DNA of 64,000 nucleotides from Plantactinospora sp040120695 (GCF_040120695.1 NZ_JBEEAC010000034.1:3738-67737); one strand, 5' to 3'. Shown: positions 24,161 through 34,187, counted from the first letter of the stretch. Numbers and translations: made by a program. Notes: generated from the sequence alone by a model not told the origin.

Positions 24161-27100
24161 ATGGCGGGCGTGACCGATGCTGCGGGACGGGCGTTGCTGG
24201 CGGTGGGCGGCCTGGTACGCCGGGCGGAGGTGTCCGCGGACGGCCGGACGCTGCACCAGATCGGCGGCCGGGAGGCGGACAGCTTCTACCGGGATCGGTG
24301 GTCGTACGACAAGGTGGTGCGCTCGACCCACGGGGTGAACTGCACCGGCTCGTGCTCGTGGAAGGTGTACGTCAAGGACGGCATCATCACCTGGGAGCAG
24401 CAGCAGACCGACTACCCGAGCGTCGGCCCCGACCGGCCGGAGTACGAGCCCCGGGGCTGCCCGCGCGGTGCGGCGTTCTCCTGGTACACGTACTCCCCGA
24501 CCCGGGTGCGCTATCCGTACGCCCGGGGTGTGCTGGTGGAGATGTACCGCGAGGCGAAGCGGCGGCTGGGCGACCCGGTGGCGGCGTGGGCGGACATCCA
24601 GGCCGACCCGGAGCGCCGTCGCCGCTACCAGCGGGCCCGCGGCAAGGGCGGTCTGGTGCGGGTGACCTGGGACGAGGCGCAGGAGATCGTGGCGGCGGCA
24701 CACGTGCACACGATCAAGGAGTACGGGCCGGACCGGGTGGCGGGCTTCTCGCCGATCCCGGCCATGTCGATGGTCTCGCACGCCGTCGGCGCCCGGTTCC
24801 TTTCGCTGATCGGCGGAAGCATGCTGTCCTTCTACGACTGGTACGCCGACCTGCCGGTCGCCTCGCCGCAGATGTTCGGGGACCAGACCGACGTACCCGA
24901 GTCCGGCGACTGGTGGGACGCCTCCTACCTGGTGATGTGGGGCTCGAACGTGCCGGTCACCCGGACGCCGGACGCGCACTGGATGGCCGAGGCCCGCTAC
25001 CGGGGCCAGAAGGTCGTGGTGGTGTCGCCGGACTACGCCGACAACGTCAAGTTCGCCGACGACTGGCTGCCGGCACAGCCCGGCACGGACGGTGCCCTGG
25101 CGATGGCGATGGGGCACGTGGTCCTCAAGGAGTTCTTCGTCGACCGGCAGGTGCCCCGGTTCGTCGACTACGTCTCCCGGTACACCGACCTGCCGTACCT
25201 GGTCAGCCTCGAACCGGTCGAGGGTGGCGGCTACCGCCCCGGCAAGTTCCTCACCGCCGCCGACCTGGGTGAGACCGACGGGGAGGCGGCGTTCCGGCCG
25301 GTGCTGTGGGACATCGCGACCGACGCGCCGGCGGTGCCGAACGGGTCGCTCGGCGACCGCTTCAGCGAGGCCGGGGTCGGCAGGTGGAACCTGGATCTGG
25401 GCGACATCGTGCCCCGGCTCAGCTGCGACGGCGGGGCGGCGGTCGAGGTGGCGCTGCCGCGCTTCGACAACGACCTGCCCGAGGTGATGCGCCGGGGCGT
25501 ACCCACCACCGAGGTGGCCGGCCGGCTGGTCACCACGGTCTTCGACCTGATGCTGGCCCAGTACGGGGTGGCCCGCCCCGGTTTGCCCGGGGTCTGGCCG
25601 ACCGGGTACACCGACCCGGCGGAGCCGTACACCCCGGCGTGGCAGGAGCCGATCACCGGGGTGCCGGCCGCGGCGGTGGCCCGGATCGGCCGGGAGTTCG
25701 CCGACAACGCGGAACGCTCCGGCGGCCGGTCGATGATCCTGATGGGGGCCGGCACCAACCACTGGTTCCACTCCGACGCCACCTACCGGGCGATGCTCGC
25801 CCTGACGACGCTGACCGGCTGCCAGGGCGTCAACGGCGGCGGCTGGGCGCACTACGTCGGGCAGGAGAAGTGCCGGCCGGTCACCGGGTGGGCGCATCTG
25901 GCGTTCGGCCTGGACTGGGTACGACCGCCACGGCAGATGATCGGCACCGCCTACTGGTACATCCACACCAACCAGTGGCGCTACGACCAGTACAACGCGG
26001 AGGTGCTCGCCTCGCCGCTGGGGCGGGGGCGGTTCGCCGGCCGGCACACCGCCGACCTGCTGGCCCAGTCGGCCCGGCTGGGCTGGATGCCGTCGATGCC
26101 CACCTTCGACCGCAACCCGCTCGACCTCGCCGACGAGGCCCTCGCCGCGAACCCGGACGACCCGGCCCGACACGTCGCCGACGCGCTCGTCGACGGACGG
26201 CTCAGGTTCGCCTGCACCGATCCGGACGCGCCGGAGAACTGGCCCCGGGTGCTGACCGTGTGGCGGGCGAACCTGCTCGGCTCCTCGGCCAAGGGCAACG
26301 AGTACTTCCTCCGGCACCTGCTCGGCACCGACTCGTCGCTGCGCGCCGCCGAGGCGCCGCCGGAGAAGCGCCCGACCGAGGTGGTGTGGCACGAGGACGC
26401 CCCGGAGGGCAAGCTCGACCTGCTGCTGAGTCTCGACTTCCGGATGACCTCCACGACGCTCTTCTCGGACATCGTGCTGCCGGCCGCCACCTGGTACGAG
26501 AAGCACGACCTGAACACCACCGACATGCACCCGTTCATCCACGCCTTCACCCCGGCGATCAACCCGCCGTGGCAGACCCGTACCGACTTCACCGCGTTCC
26601 ACGGCATCGCCAAGGCGTTCTCCGCGCTGGCCGGCCGGCACCTGGGGGTCCGCAGGGACCTCGTCGCCGCCCCGCTGCTGCACGACACCCCGGACGCGCT
26701 GGCCACCCCGGGCGGCGTGGTGCGCGACTGGCAGGCCGGTGAGGCGCCGGCGGTACCGGGCAGGACGATGCCGAAGTTCGTCGTCGTGGAACGTGACTAC
26801 GGCGCCGTCGCCGACCGGATGGCCGCGCTGGGGCCGCTGCTGGACCGGCTCGGCACCACCACCAAGGCGGTCACCGTCGACGTCACCCCCGAGATCGACT
26901 ACCTGCGCCGGGTCAACGGTCAGGTACGCGGCGGGCCGGCGGACGGCCGGCCCCGGCTCGACACCGACATCCGGGCCTGCGAAGCCATCCTGGCGCTCTC
27001 CGGCACCACCAACGGCCGGGTCGCGACCGAGGGGTTCCACTTCCTGGAACGGCGTACCGGACAGCGGCTGGCGGACATGTCCGCCGAGCACGAGGGCAAG

Positions 27101-27826
27101 CAGATCACCTTCGCCGACACCCAGTCCCGCCCGGTGCCGGTCATCACCAGCCCCGAGTGGTCGGGCAGCGAGCACGGCGGCCGCCGGTACTCCCCGTTCA
27201 CCATCAACACCGAACGGCTCAAGCCGTGGCACACGCTCACCGGACGCCAGCACTTCTTCCTCGACCACGACTGGATGCAGGAACTCGGTGAGGAACTGCC
27301 GGTCTTCCGGCCGCCACTGGACATGCACAAGCTCTTCGGCGAACCGCGGCTGGGCCGCGACGGCGAGCTGGAGCTGACCGTGCGCTACCTGACGCCGCAC
27401 TCGAAGTGGTCCATCCACTCGGAATACCAGGACAACCTGATCATGCTGACCCTGTCCCGTGGTGGACCGACGATGTGGATGAGCGAGGCCGACGCCGCGA
27501 AGATCGGGGTACGCGACAACGAGTGGATCGAGGCGGTCAACCGCAACGGCGTGGTGGTGTGCCGGGCCGTGGTGACGCACAAGATGCCCGAGGGCACGGT
27601 GTACATGTACCACGCGCAGGAACGGGTGATCGACGTACCGAAGGCCGAGACCTCCGGGCGGCGCGGCGGCATCCACAACTCGCTGACCCGGTTGCTGATC
27701 AAGCCCAGCCACCTCATCGGCGGTTACGCCCAGCTGTCGTTCGCGTTCAACTACCTCGGACCCACCGGCAACCAGCGTGACGAGGTCACCGTGATCCGCC
27801 GCCGCTCCCAGGAGGTGTCCTACTGA
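24161..27826 (+). CDS. narG: Respiratory nitrate reductase alpha subunit
   Basis: The catalytic molybdenum (bis-MGD) subunit, 1221 aa, the normal NarG length, reducing nitrate to nitrite at the inner face of the membrane. The FS0 iron-sulfur site is visible as H57-x3-C61-x3-C65 and C100 (HGVNCTGSC; RGCPRGAAFSWY). WNTDYP-type sequence QQTDYP carries the Asp expected to bind Mo. It lacks a Tat signal, as usual for NarG. The ATG at 24161 follows GAGGG and gives a normal N-terminus; the longer frame adds 42 basic residues with no support. It is the first gene of narGHJI. Confidence 0.96.
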   Translation: MAGVTDAAGRALLAVGGLVRRAEVSADGRTLHQIGGREADSFYRDRWSYDKVVRSTHGVNCTGSCSWKVYVKDGIITWEQQQTDYPSVGPDRPEYEPRGCPRGAAFSWYTYSPTRVRYPYARGVLVEMYREAKRRLGDPVAAWADIQADPERRRRYQRARGKGGLVRVTWDEAQEIVAAAHVHTIKEYGPDRVAGFSPIPAMSMVSHAVGARFLSLIGGSMLSFYDWYADLPVASPQMFGDQTDVPESGDWWDASYLVMWGSNVPVTRTPDAHWMAEARYRGQKVVVVSPDYADNVKFADDWLPAQPGTDGALAMAMGHVVLKEFFVDRQVPRFVDYVSRYTDLPYLVSLEPVEGGGYRPGKFLTAADLGETDGEAAFRPVLWDIATDAPAVPNGSLGDRFSEAGVGRWNLDLGDIVPRLSCDGGAAVEVALPRFDNDLPEVMRRGVPTTEVAGRLVTTVFDLMLAQYGVARPGLPGVWPTGYTDPAEPYTPAWQEPITGVPAAAVARIGREFADNAERSGGRSMILMGAGTNHWFHSDATYRAMLALTTLTGCQGVNGGGWAHYVGQEKCRPVTGWAHLAFGLDWVRPPRQMIGTAYWYIHTNQWRYDQYNAEVLASPLGRGRFAGRHTADLLAQSARLGWMPSMPTFDRNPLDLADEALAANPDDPARHVADALVDGRLRFACTDPDAPENWPRVLTVWRANLLGSSAKGNEYFLRHLLGTDSSLRAAEAPPEKRPTEVVWHEDAPEGKLDLLLSLDFRMTSTTLFSDIVLPAATWYEKHDLNTTDMHPFIHAFTPAINPPWQTRTDFTAFHGIAKAFSALAGRHLGVRRDLVAAPLLHDTPDALATPGGVVRDWQAGEAPAVPGRTMPKFVVVERDYGAVADRMAALGPLLDRLGTTTKAVTVDVTPEIDYLRRVNGQVRGGPADGRPRLDTDIRACEAILALSGTTNGRVATEGFHFLERRTGQRLADMSAEHEGKQITFADTQSRPVPVITSPEWSGSEHGGRRYSPFTINTERLKPWHTLTGRQHFFLDHDWMQELGEELPVFRPPLDMHKLFGEPRLGRDGELELTVRYLTPHSKWSIHSEYQDNLIMLTLSRGGPTMWMSEADAAKIGVRDNEWIEAVNRNGVVVCRAVVTHKMPEGTVYMYHAQERVIDVPKAETSGRRGGIHNSLTRLLIKPSHLIGGYAQLSFAFNYLGPTGNQRDEVTVIRRRSQEVSY

Positions 27827-29505
27827 TGCGCGTCATGGCCCAGATGGCGATGGTGATGAACCTCGACAAGTGCATCGGCTGCCACACCTGTTCGGTCACC
27901 TGCAAGCAGGCCTGGACGAACCGGTCCGGTGTCGAGTACGTCTGGTTCAACAACGTCGAGTCCCGGCCCGGCCAGGGCTACCCGCGCACCTACCAGGACC
28001 AGGAGCGCTGGCAGGGCGGCTGGGTGCGCACCCGGTCCGGCCGGCTCAAGCCGCGCGCCGGGGGGCGGCTGAAGAAGCTGTTGAGCATCTTCGCCAACCC
28101 GAAGCTGCCGGCCATCGGGGACTACTACGAGCCCTGGACGTACGACTACGAGCACCTGCTCACCGCGCCGGCCGGGGAGGACACCCCGGTCGCCCGGCCC
28201 AAGTCCCTGCTGACCGGCCAGGACACCAAGGTGAGCTGGTCGGCGAACTGGGACGACTCGCTGGCCGGCGGCAACGAGATCGCCGCCGGGGACCCGGTAC
28301 TGCGGCAGGTCTCCGACCGGGTCCGCGAGGAGTACGAGAAGGCGTTCCTGTTCTTCCTGCCCCGCATCTGCGAGCACTGCCTCAACCCGTCCTGCGCGGC
28401 GTCCTGCCCCTCCGGCGCCATCTACAAGCGGGCCGAGGACGGCATCGTCCTGGTCGACCAGGACCGCTGCCGGGGCTGGCGGATGTGCATCACCGGCTGC
28501 CCGTACAAGAAGGTCTACTTCAACCACCGGACGGGCAAGGCCGAGAAGTGCACGTTCTGCTTCCCCCGCATCGAGATCGGCCAGCCCACGATCTGCTCCG
28601 AGACCTGTGTCGGCCGGCTGCGCTACATAGGACTGATGCTCTACGACGTGGACGCCGTGGCGCGGGCGGCGGCGGTCGAGGACGAACACGACCTCTACGC
28701 GGCGCAGAAGTCGGTCTTCCTCGACCCCAACGATCCGGAGGTGGTCGCCGCGGCACGGGCGGCGGGGATCCCCGACGACTGGATCGAGGCCGCACAGCGG
28801 TCCCCGATCTGGGACCTCATCATGCGGTACGAGGTGGCGCTGCCGCTGCACCCGGAGTACCGCACCATGCCGATGGTCTGGTACATCCCGCCGCTGTCGC
28901 CGGTGGTGGACGTGCTGCGGGACACCGGTCACGACGGTGAGGACCTGGACAACCTGTTCGGCGCCGTGGACGCGCTGCGCATCCCGCTGGAATACCTGGC
29001 CGGGCTCTTCACCGCCGGTGACCCGGGACCGGTGCGCGACGTGCTGAACCGGCTCGGCGCCATGCGCGCCTACCAGCGCCGGGTCAACCTCGGTGAGCCA
29101 CGTGACGAGTCCATCGCCACCGCCGTCGGAATGACCGGCCAGGAGCTGGACGACATGTACCGGCTGCTCGCCATCGCCAAGTACGACGAGCGGTACGTCA
29201 TCCCCGCCGCGCACGCCGAGGACGCGCACCGGCTCGAACAGCTCGGCACCGAGTGCAGCCTCGACTACGAGGGCGGGCCCGGGATGGGCGGCGGCGGCCC
29301 GTACGGCCAGGGCCCGTTCGGGGAGTCCTCCGGGACTCCGGCCCCGATCCAGGTCGAGACGTTCCACATGTTGCGGGACCGGCAGACCGCCGACTCGGTC
29401 GCCGCGCCGGAGGACAAGGGCACCCGGATCAACCTGCTCAACTGGGACGGCAAGGGCACCCCGGAAGGGCTGTTCCCGCCCCGCAAGGACGGAGGTGAGC
29501 CGTGA
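27826..29505 (+). CDS. narH: Respiratory nitrate reductase beta subunit
   Basis: The 559-aa iron-sulfur electron-transfer subunit. Four Cys clusters are visible: CIGCHTCSVTCKQ, CEHCLNPSCAASCPSG, CRGWRMCITGCPYKK (Trp in place of a Cys, giving the 3Fe-4S cluster) and CTFCFPR with later Cys (ICSETCVGR). The ATG at 27826 overlaps the narG stop by one base (TGATG) and follows GGAGG at 10-nt spacing; a second in-frame ATG at 27838 is possible. Confidence 0.96.
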   Translation: MRVMAQMAMVMNLDKCIGCHTCSVTCKQAWTNRSGVEYVWFNNVESRPGQGYPRTYQDQERWQGGWVRTRSGRLKPRAGGRLKKLLSIFANPKLPAIGDYYEPWTYDYEHLLTAPAGEDTPVARPKSLLTGQDTKVSWSANWDDSLAGGNEIAAGDPVLRQVSDRVREEYEKAFLFFLPRICEHCLNPSCAASCPSGAIYKRAEDGIVLVDQDRCRGWRMCITGCPYKKVYFNHRTGKAEKCTFCFPRIEIGQPTICSETCVGRLRYIGLMLYDVDAVARAAAVEDEHDLYAAQKSVFLDPNDPEVVAAARAAGIPDDWIEAAQRSPIWDLIMRYEVALPLHPEYRTMPMVWYIPPLSPVVDVLRDTGHDGEDLDNLFGAVDALRIPLEYLAGLFTAGDPGPVRDVLNRLGAMRAYQRRVNLGEPRDESIATAVGMTGQELDDMYRLLAIAKYDERYVIPAAHAEDAHRLEQLGTECSLDYEGGPGMGGGGPYGQGPFGESSGTPAPIQVETFHMLRDRQTADSVAAPEDKGTRINLLNWDGKGTPEGLFPPRKDGGEP

Positions 29506-30122
29506 GCCAGCCGACCTGGCGCGCGGTCGCGGCCCGGGCCGCCTCGTTGCTGCTGCGCTATCCCGACCAGGCCGTCATGGCCGCGCTGCCGGTCGTGCGG
29601 GCGGCTCTCGACGGTGTGCCGGCGACGGTGGCGGAACCGTTGCGGACCGTCGCCGAGTACCGCGCCGAGGCGGCCCCGGCGACGTTGGCGAGCGGCTACG
29701 TCGAGCTGTTCGACTTCCGCCGCCGGTGCTGCCTGCACCTGACCTACTACACCTGCGGCGACACCCGCAGACGCGGCGAGGCGCTGGTGCTGTTCGCCAC
29801 CGCGTACCGGGACGCCGGCCTGCGGACCGTCGACGGTGAGCTGCCGGACTACCTGCCGGCCGTGCTGGACCTCGCCGCGCACGACGACGCCGGCTGGCGG
29901 CTGCTGCGGGAGAACCGGGTCGGCCTCGACCTGCTGGCCCGGGCGTTGGACACCGAGAAGTCGGTCTACCAGCACGCCATCAGGGGGGTGCTGGCCATGT
30001 TGCCGCCCGCGCAGCCCGGTGACATCGCCGCCGCTCTCCGGCTGGCCCGGACGGGGCCACCGGTCGAGCAGGTCGGCCTGGAACCGTTCGGGCTCGTCGA
30101 CACCACCGGAGGCCGCAGATGA
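29502..30122 (+). CDS. narJ: Nitrate reductase molybdenum cofactor assembly chaperone
   Basis: A 206-aa cytoplasmic all-helical chaperone of the TorD/NarJ family that keeps NarG-NarH competent for cofactor insertion. Family features seen are LLLRYPD near the N-terminus, ELFDFRRRCCLHLTYYTCGDTRRRGEAL and DYLPAVLDLAA. The GTG at 29502 overlaps the narH stop by 4 nt (GTGA), and its stop overlaps narI by 4 nt. Confidence 0.95.
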   Translation: MSQPTWRAVAARAASLLLRYPDQAVMAALPVVRAALDGVPATVAEPLRTVAEYRAEAAPATLASGYVELFDFRRRCCLHLTYYTCGDTRRRGEALVLFATAYRDAGLRTVDGELPDYLPAVLDLAAHDDAGWRLLRENRVGLDLLARALDTEKSVYQHAIRGVLAMLPPAQPGDIAAALRLARTGPPVEQVGLEPFGLVDTTGGRR

Positions 30123-30880
30123 ACGTCCTGCTCTGGGTCGTCTTCCCCTATCTCAGCATCGCCGTCCTCGTCGGCGGGCTGGTCTGGCGCTACCGGTACG
30201 ACAAGTTCGGTTGGACCACCCGCTCGTCGCAGCTCTACGAGACGGCGGTGCTGCGCTGGGGCAGCCCGCTGTTCCACTTCGGCGTGCTGATGGTCCTGAT
30301 CGGACACGTCGGCGGCCTGCTCGTGCCGAAATCCTGGACCGAGGCGGTCGGCATCACCGAACACACGTACCACCTGATGGCGGTCTTCATCGGCACCGTC
30401 GCCGGGTTCTGCACGCTGATCGGGATGGCGATCCTCATCGCCCGGCGCCGCCTCACCGGCCCGGTCTTCGCCGCCACCACCCGCAACGACAAGGCCATGT
30501 ACGCGGTGTTGGCCACGGTGATCGTGCTGGGGCTCTGGGCCACCGTGCGGGCGAACGTGGCCGGCGCCGGCTACGACTACCGGGAAACCATCTCGCCGTG
30601 GTTCCGGTCGCTGTTCTACCTCAGCCCGGACCCCGAGATCATGGCCGGCGTCCCGATCGGTTTCCAGATCCACATCGTCGCCGCGTTCGCCCTCTTCGCG
30701 TTCTGGCCGTTCACCCGGCTCGTGCACGCCTTCAGCGCACCTGTCGGCTACCTCACCCGCCCGTACGTCCCGTACCGCAGCCGCGATCCCCGCCCCGGTC
30801 TGCGTCCCACCCGCCCCGGCTGGGAGGGCCCGCCGAAGCTCCCGACCCGACCGACGGAATCCACCCGCCGTCGTGGCTGA
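30119..30880 (+). CDS. narI: Respiratory nitrate reductase gamma subunit (cytochrome b)
   Basis: A 253-aa membrane diheme cytochrome b that oxidises menaquinol and feeds NarH. Five transmembrane helices are visible. The His ligands expected for the two hemes lie in LFHFGVLMVLIGHVGG, TYHLMAVFIG and QIHIVAAF...RLVHAF. The C-terminal about 40 residues are basic and Pro-rich. The ATG at 30119 overlaps the narJ stop. Confidence 0.95.
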   Translation: MNVLLWVVFPYLSIAVLVGGLVWRYRYDKFGWTTRSSQLYETAVLRWGSPLFHFGVLMVLIGHVGGLLVPKSWTEAVGITEHTYHLMAVFIGTVAGFCTLIGMAILIARRRLTGPVFAATTRNDKAMYAVLATVIVLGLWATVRANVAGAGYDYRETISPWFRSLFYLSPDPEIMAGVPIGFQIHIVAAFALFAFWPFTRLVHAFSAPVGYLTRPYVPYRSRDPRPGLRPTRPGWEGPPKLPTRPTESTRRRG

Positions 30881-30966
30881 CCCACCACGCGATCCACTCG
30901 AACCGATCCGTCGGCGCAGGCGTGCCGGCAGCGCTCCGGCCCTGGCGTTCCCGAGGTGAGACAGAA

Positions 30967-32235
30967 ATGACGACGACAGGCGGTACCGCGGCACGGACCT
31001 CCGCCGCCGTGAACCCCCCGGCGGCGCCCCCGCCCGGAGCCGGACGCAACCTGCTGCTGGCGACCGTGGGATTCACGGTGAACTTCTGGGCCTGGGCACT
31101 GCTCGGTCCCCTCGGGCCCGGCGTCAAGGAGCGCCTCGGCCTCAGCTTCACCGCCCAGTCGCTGCTGGTGGCGGTCCCCGTGGTGGTCGGCTCCATCGGC
31201 CGCATCCCGATCGGGGCCCTGACCGACCGGTTCGGCGCCCGGGTGATGTTCCCGGTCGTCAGCCTGGCCACCATCGTCCCGGTGCTGACCCTCTCGGTCG
31301 TGTCGTCCTTCCCTGCGCTCATCGTCACCGGGTTCTTCCTCGGCATCGGCGGCACCGCCTTCGCCGTCGGCGTACCCCTGGTCTCCGGCTGGTACCCGCC
31401 CGCGCGGCGGGGCTTCGCCATCGGTGTGTTCGGCGCCGGCATGGGTGGAACCGCCATCTCGAACTTCAGCACCGTCCAACTCGCCGACGCCTACGGCGCC
31501 AGGACGCCGTTCCTGCTCGTCGCGGCGATCCTCGCCGGCTACGCCGTGCTGGCGTTCCTGCTCATCCGGGACGCACCCGGCCGGCAGCGGCCCGCCGGCT
31601 CCGCCTGGGCGCGCGTCGCCGAGGTCGGCCGGCTGCCGGTCACCTGGCAGCTGTGTTTCCTGTACGCCGTCGGGTTCGGCGGCTTCGTCGCGTTCAGCGT
31701 CTACCTGCCCGCCTACCTGCGTACCGCCTACGACCTGTCCGCGGGCGACGCCGCACTGCGTACCGCCGGCTTCGTGATCCTCGCCGTCCTCGCCCGACCC
31801 GCCGGGGGTTGGCTCTCCGACCGGTTCCACCCGGTGCCGGTGCTCGTCTGGTGCTTCGTGGGCACCGCGGTCTTCGCCGTGGTGCAGGCGTTCCAGCCGG
31901 CGCTGATGCCGATCGCCACGATCTGCTTCCTCGGCCTGGCCGCACTCCTCGGCGCGGCCAGCGGTTCGGTCTTCGCGCTGGTCGGCAGGGTCGCCCCGGC
32001 CGACAAGGTCGGCACCGTCACCGGCGTGGTCGGTGCCGCCGGTGGACTCGGCGGCTTCGTCCCGCCGCTGATCATGGGCTGGGTGTACGGCGTCGAAGGT
32101 TCGTACGCCATCGGCCTGATGCTGCTCTCCGACGTCGCCCTGGCCGCCGCCGTCTACACCGCCGTCAAAATGAGCGGCCTCGCCCGCCGGACGGAGCCCG
32201 GCGGGCGACCACCGGCCGACGCCGCGCCATCCTGA
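30967..32235 (+). CDS. narK: Nitrate/nitrite transporter, NarK family (MFS)
   Basis: A 422-aa major facilitator with about 12 helices. It shows the nitrate-signature-like glycine motifs GIGGTAFAVGVPLVSGWYPPARRG and GAASGSVFALVGRVAPADKVGTVTGVVGAAGGLGGFVPP that mark NarK/NrtP transporters. It would import nitrate and/or export nitrite for the adjacent narGHJI. The ATG at 30967 follows GAGGTGAG; the open frame further upstream overlaps narI and is rejected. The gap to narI is 86 nt. Confidence 0.92.
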   Translation: MTTTGGTAARTSAAVNPPAAPPPGAGRNLLLATVGFTVNFWAWALLGPLGPGVKERLGLSFTAQSLLVAVPVVVGSIGRIPIGALTDRFGARVMFPVVSLATIVPVLTLSVVSSFPALIVTGFFLGIGGTAFAVGVPLVSGWYPPARRGFAIGVFGAGMGGTAISNFSTVQLADAYGARTPFLLVAAILAGYAVLAFLLIRDAPGRQRPAGSAWARVAEVGRLPVTWQLCFLYAVGFGGFVAFSVYLPAYLRTAYDLSAGDAALRTAGFVILAVLARPAGGWLSDRFHPVPVLVWCFVGTAVFAVVQAFQPALMPIATICFLGLAALLGAASGSVFALVGRVAPADKVGTVTGVVGAAGGLGGFVPPLIMGWVYGVEGSYAIGLMLLSDVALAAAVYTAVKMSGLARRTEPGGRPPADAAPS

Positions 32236-32278
32236 GCACCTGGCATCGGTGCCGCGGGCCGGGGCGGGCGGATCCCGC

Positions 32279-33838
32279 TCAGCCGGCCACCTCGATGCGG
32301 GGGAAGAGCACGGCGGGCTTCTCCACGGTCCGGCCGGTCAGGTCCGGCAGCGAGTCGCCCTGCTCCAGCAGATCGGCCGGCTTGGCGCCGAGCGCCGTGC
32401 CGATCCGCTCGCTGGCGGACGGGAGGAAGGGCGCGATCAGGGCGGCCAACTGTTGGATCACCCCCGCCAGGTGGTGCAGCGTGGTGTCCAGCCGGACCCG
32501 GGCTGCCTCGTCCGTGCTCTCCTGCTTCGCCAGGTGCCAGGGCGCCCGCTCGTCCACGTACGCGTTGGCCCGCCGGACCAGCTCCCAGATCCGGGCGTTC
32601 GCCTCGCGGTGGTCGTAGCGGTCCATTGCCGCGCGTACCCCGGTCGCACTGGCCGTCACCTGGTCGCGCAGCGCCGTCTCCGCCTCGTCCAGCGGGCCTG
32701 CGGCCGGCACCACACCGCCCCGGTATCGGCCGATCATGCTGGCGACCCGGCTGACCAGGTTGCCCAGTCCGTTGGCGAGGTCCCCGTTGTAGCGGTTGAC
32801 CAGCCGCTCCTCGTTGAAGTCGCCGTCGAGGAACGGTGAGAAGTCGGCGAGCAGGAAGTGCCGGACCGCCTCGACCCCGTACTCCCCGACAAGCTGGGCC
32901 GGGTCGACGACGTTGCCGAGCGACTTGCTGATCTTCTGCCCGGAGAGCGTGATGTAACCGTGCACCACCACGTCGGTCGGGATCGGCAGGCCGGCCGACA
33001 TCAGCATGGCGGGCCAGTAGACCGCGTGGAACCGGATGACCCCCTTGCCGACGACGTGCACCCGGCGTTCGGCGTCGGTCCAGTACCGGGCGAACCGCTC
33101 GTCCTCGCGCTGCCAGCCCAACGCGTTGACGTAGTTGGTCAGCGCGTCGATCCAGACGTACATGACCTGGTCCGGGTCGGCGGGGACGTCGATCCCCCAG
33201 CCCCGGGCCCGGGACCGGGACCGGGAGATGCTGATGTCCGCCAGGCCGGACCGGACGAAGCTCGTCACCTCGTTCGCCCGGGACGCCGGGGTGATCTTCA
33301 GCTCGCCCGACTCCAGGGCCTGGAGAATGCGGTCCTGATAGCGGGACAGGCGGAAGAAGTAATTCGTCTCCTCCACCGTCTCCGGCCGGGTGAGATGCTC
33401 GGGGCAGAGCCCGTCAACGAGTTCCGATTCGCTGTAGAACTGCTCGCAGCCGACGCAGTAAAGGCCCTCGTAGGCCATGCTGTAAATGTCGCCGGCAGCC
33501 TCCATCCGACGCCAGATCTCGGTCGCACCGGCAATGTGGTCCGGGTCCACGCTGGTCCGGATGAAATACGAATTGTCGACCTCGAGTGCGTCGATCAGAC
33601 GGGTGAAGTTCTGCACGTTGTCGTCGACCAGCTGCCGGGGCGAGACACCCGCCTGCTCGGCGGCGAGCACGTTCTTGAGGCTGTTCTCGTCCGAGCCGGT
33701 CAGGAAGAAGGTGTCCCGACCGTGCTGCCGCAGGTAACGGACGTACGCGTCACTCTGCACATATTCCAGGGCGTGGCCGAGATGCGGCTTCGCATTGACA
33801 TATGGAATAGTGGTCGACAGGAACACCGCGCTGGGCAT
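32279..33838 (-). CDS. metG: Methionyl-tRNA synthetase
   Basis: A 519-aa class I synthetase charging tRNA-Met. The HIGH-type motif is PHLGH and the KMSKS motif is KISKS (GQKISKSLGN). A zinc knuckle is visible at YCVGCEQFY...GLCPEH. The C-terminal anticodon-binding helical domain is present, but there is no extra dimerisation (Trbp111) domain. The length and KISKS variant fit the Thermus/Gram-positive-like form and could be a second copy in this genome; that needs the rest of the genome. It is flanked by narK and a DksA-like gene, with no functional link visible. GGGGG precedes the ATG. Confidence 0.92.
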   Translation of the reverse strand: MPSAVFLSTTIPYVNAKPHLGHALEYVQSDAYVRYLRQHGRDTFFLTGSDENSLKNVLAAEQAGVSPRQLVDDNVQNFTRLIDALEVDNSYFIRTSVDPDHIAGATEIWRRMEAAGDIYSMAYEGLYCVGCEQFYSESELVDGLCPEHLTRPETVEETNYFFRLSRYQDRILQALESGELKITPASRANEVTSFVRSGLADISISRSRSRARGWGIDVPADPDQVMYVWIDALTNYVNALGWQREDERFARYWTDAERRVHVVGKGVIRFHAVYWPAMLMSAGLPIPTDVVVHGYITLSGQKISKSLGNVVDPAQLVGEYGVEAVRHFLLADFSPFLDGDFNEERLVNRYNGDLANGLGNLVSRVASMIGRYRGGVVPAAGPLDEAETALRDQVTASATGVRAAMDRYDHREANARIWELVRRANAYVDERAPWHLAKQESTDEAARVRLDTTLHHLAGVIQQLAALIAPFLPSASERIGTALGAKPADLLEQGDSLPDLTGRTVEKPAVLFPRIEVAG

Positions 33839-34187
33839 CTTACCCCCGGATTACTCTTCAGGTGTGGCTAATCTTGTCGGTGTGGCTAATCTTGTCTCGT
33901 CGATCGGTCGGCGATCACCCGGCGGTCGTCGACAGGGCTAAAAGGGTAACAGGACGGTACGCCCGACCGGCGCAGCGGGCCGCGTCGATGATGCCACCGG
34001 GGTCGCGGCCGCCCGTGACACGGGGGAGGTCGCCCCGGGATCTTGGGAGTGTCTGGCCCCGGGACGCGTGCGTGCGGTTCCGTCAGGTGGTGAAGATCGG
34101 GGTCAGCGTGCCACGGGCCGGACCGCGGCCCCGGCGCGCTGACCGTCCGACCTCACAGGACCCGCGGCAGCCCCGCCCACCGCCGGT
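33839..34187. other. Intergenic region upstream of metG
   Basis: A 349-nt stretch without a credible gene. It has an 18-bp tandem direct repeat at 33861-33896 and then GC-rich DNA with no feature I can name. Confidence 0.5.
33861..33896. repeat. 18-bp tandem direct repeat in metG leader
   Basis: GGTGTGGCTAATCTTGTC occurs twice without spacer (33861-33878, 33879-33896), 23-58 nt upstream of the metG start. It could be a duplicated promoter/operator element. Confidence 0.7.

Noticed and set aside
23900..27712. 1270-codon minus-strand open frame opposite narG
   Set aside because: It lies antisense to the well-supported narG, shows GC-skew residue use (Arg/Gly/Val/His rich) and no family motif.
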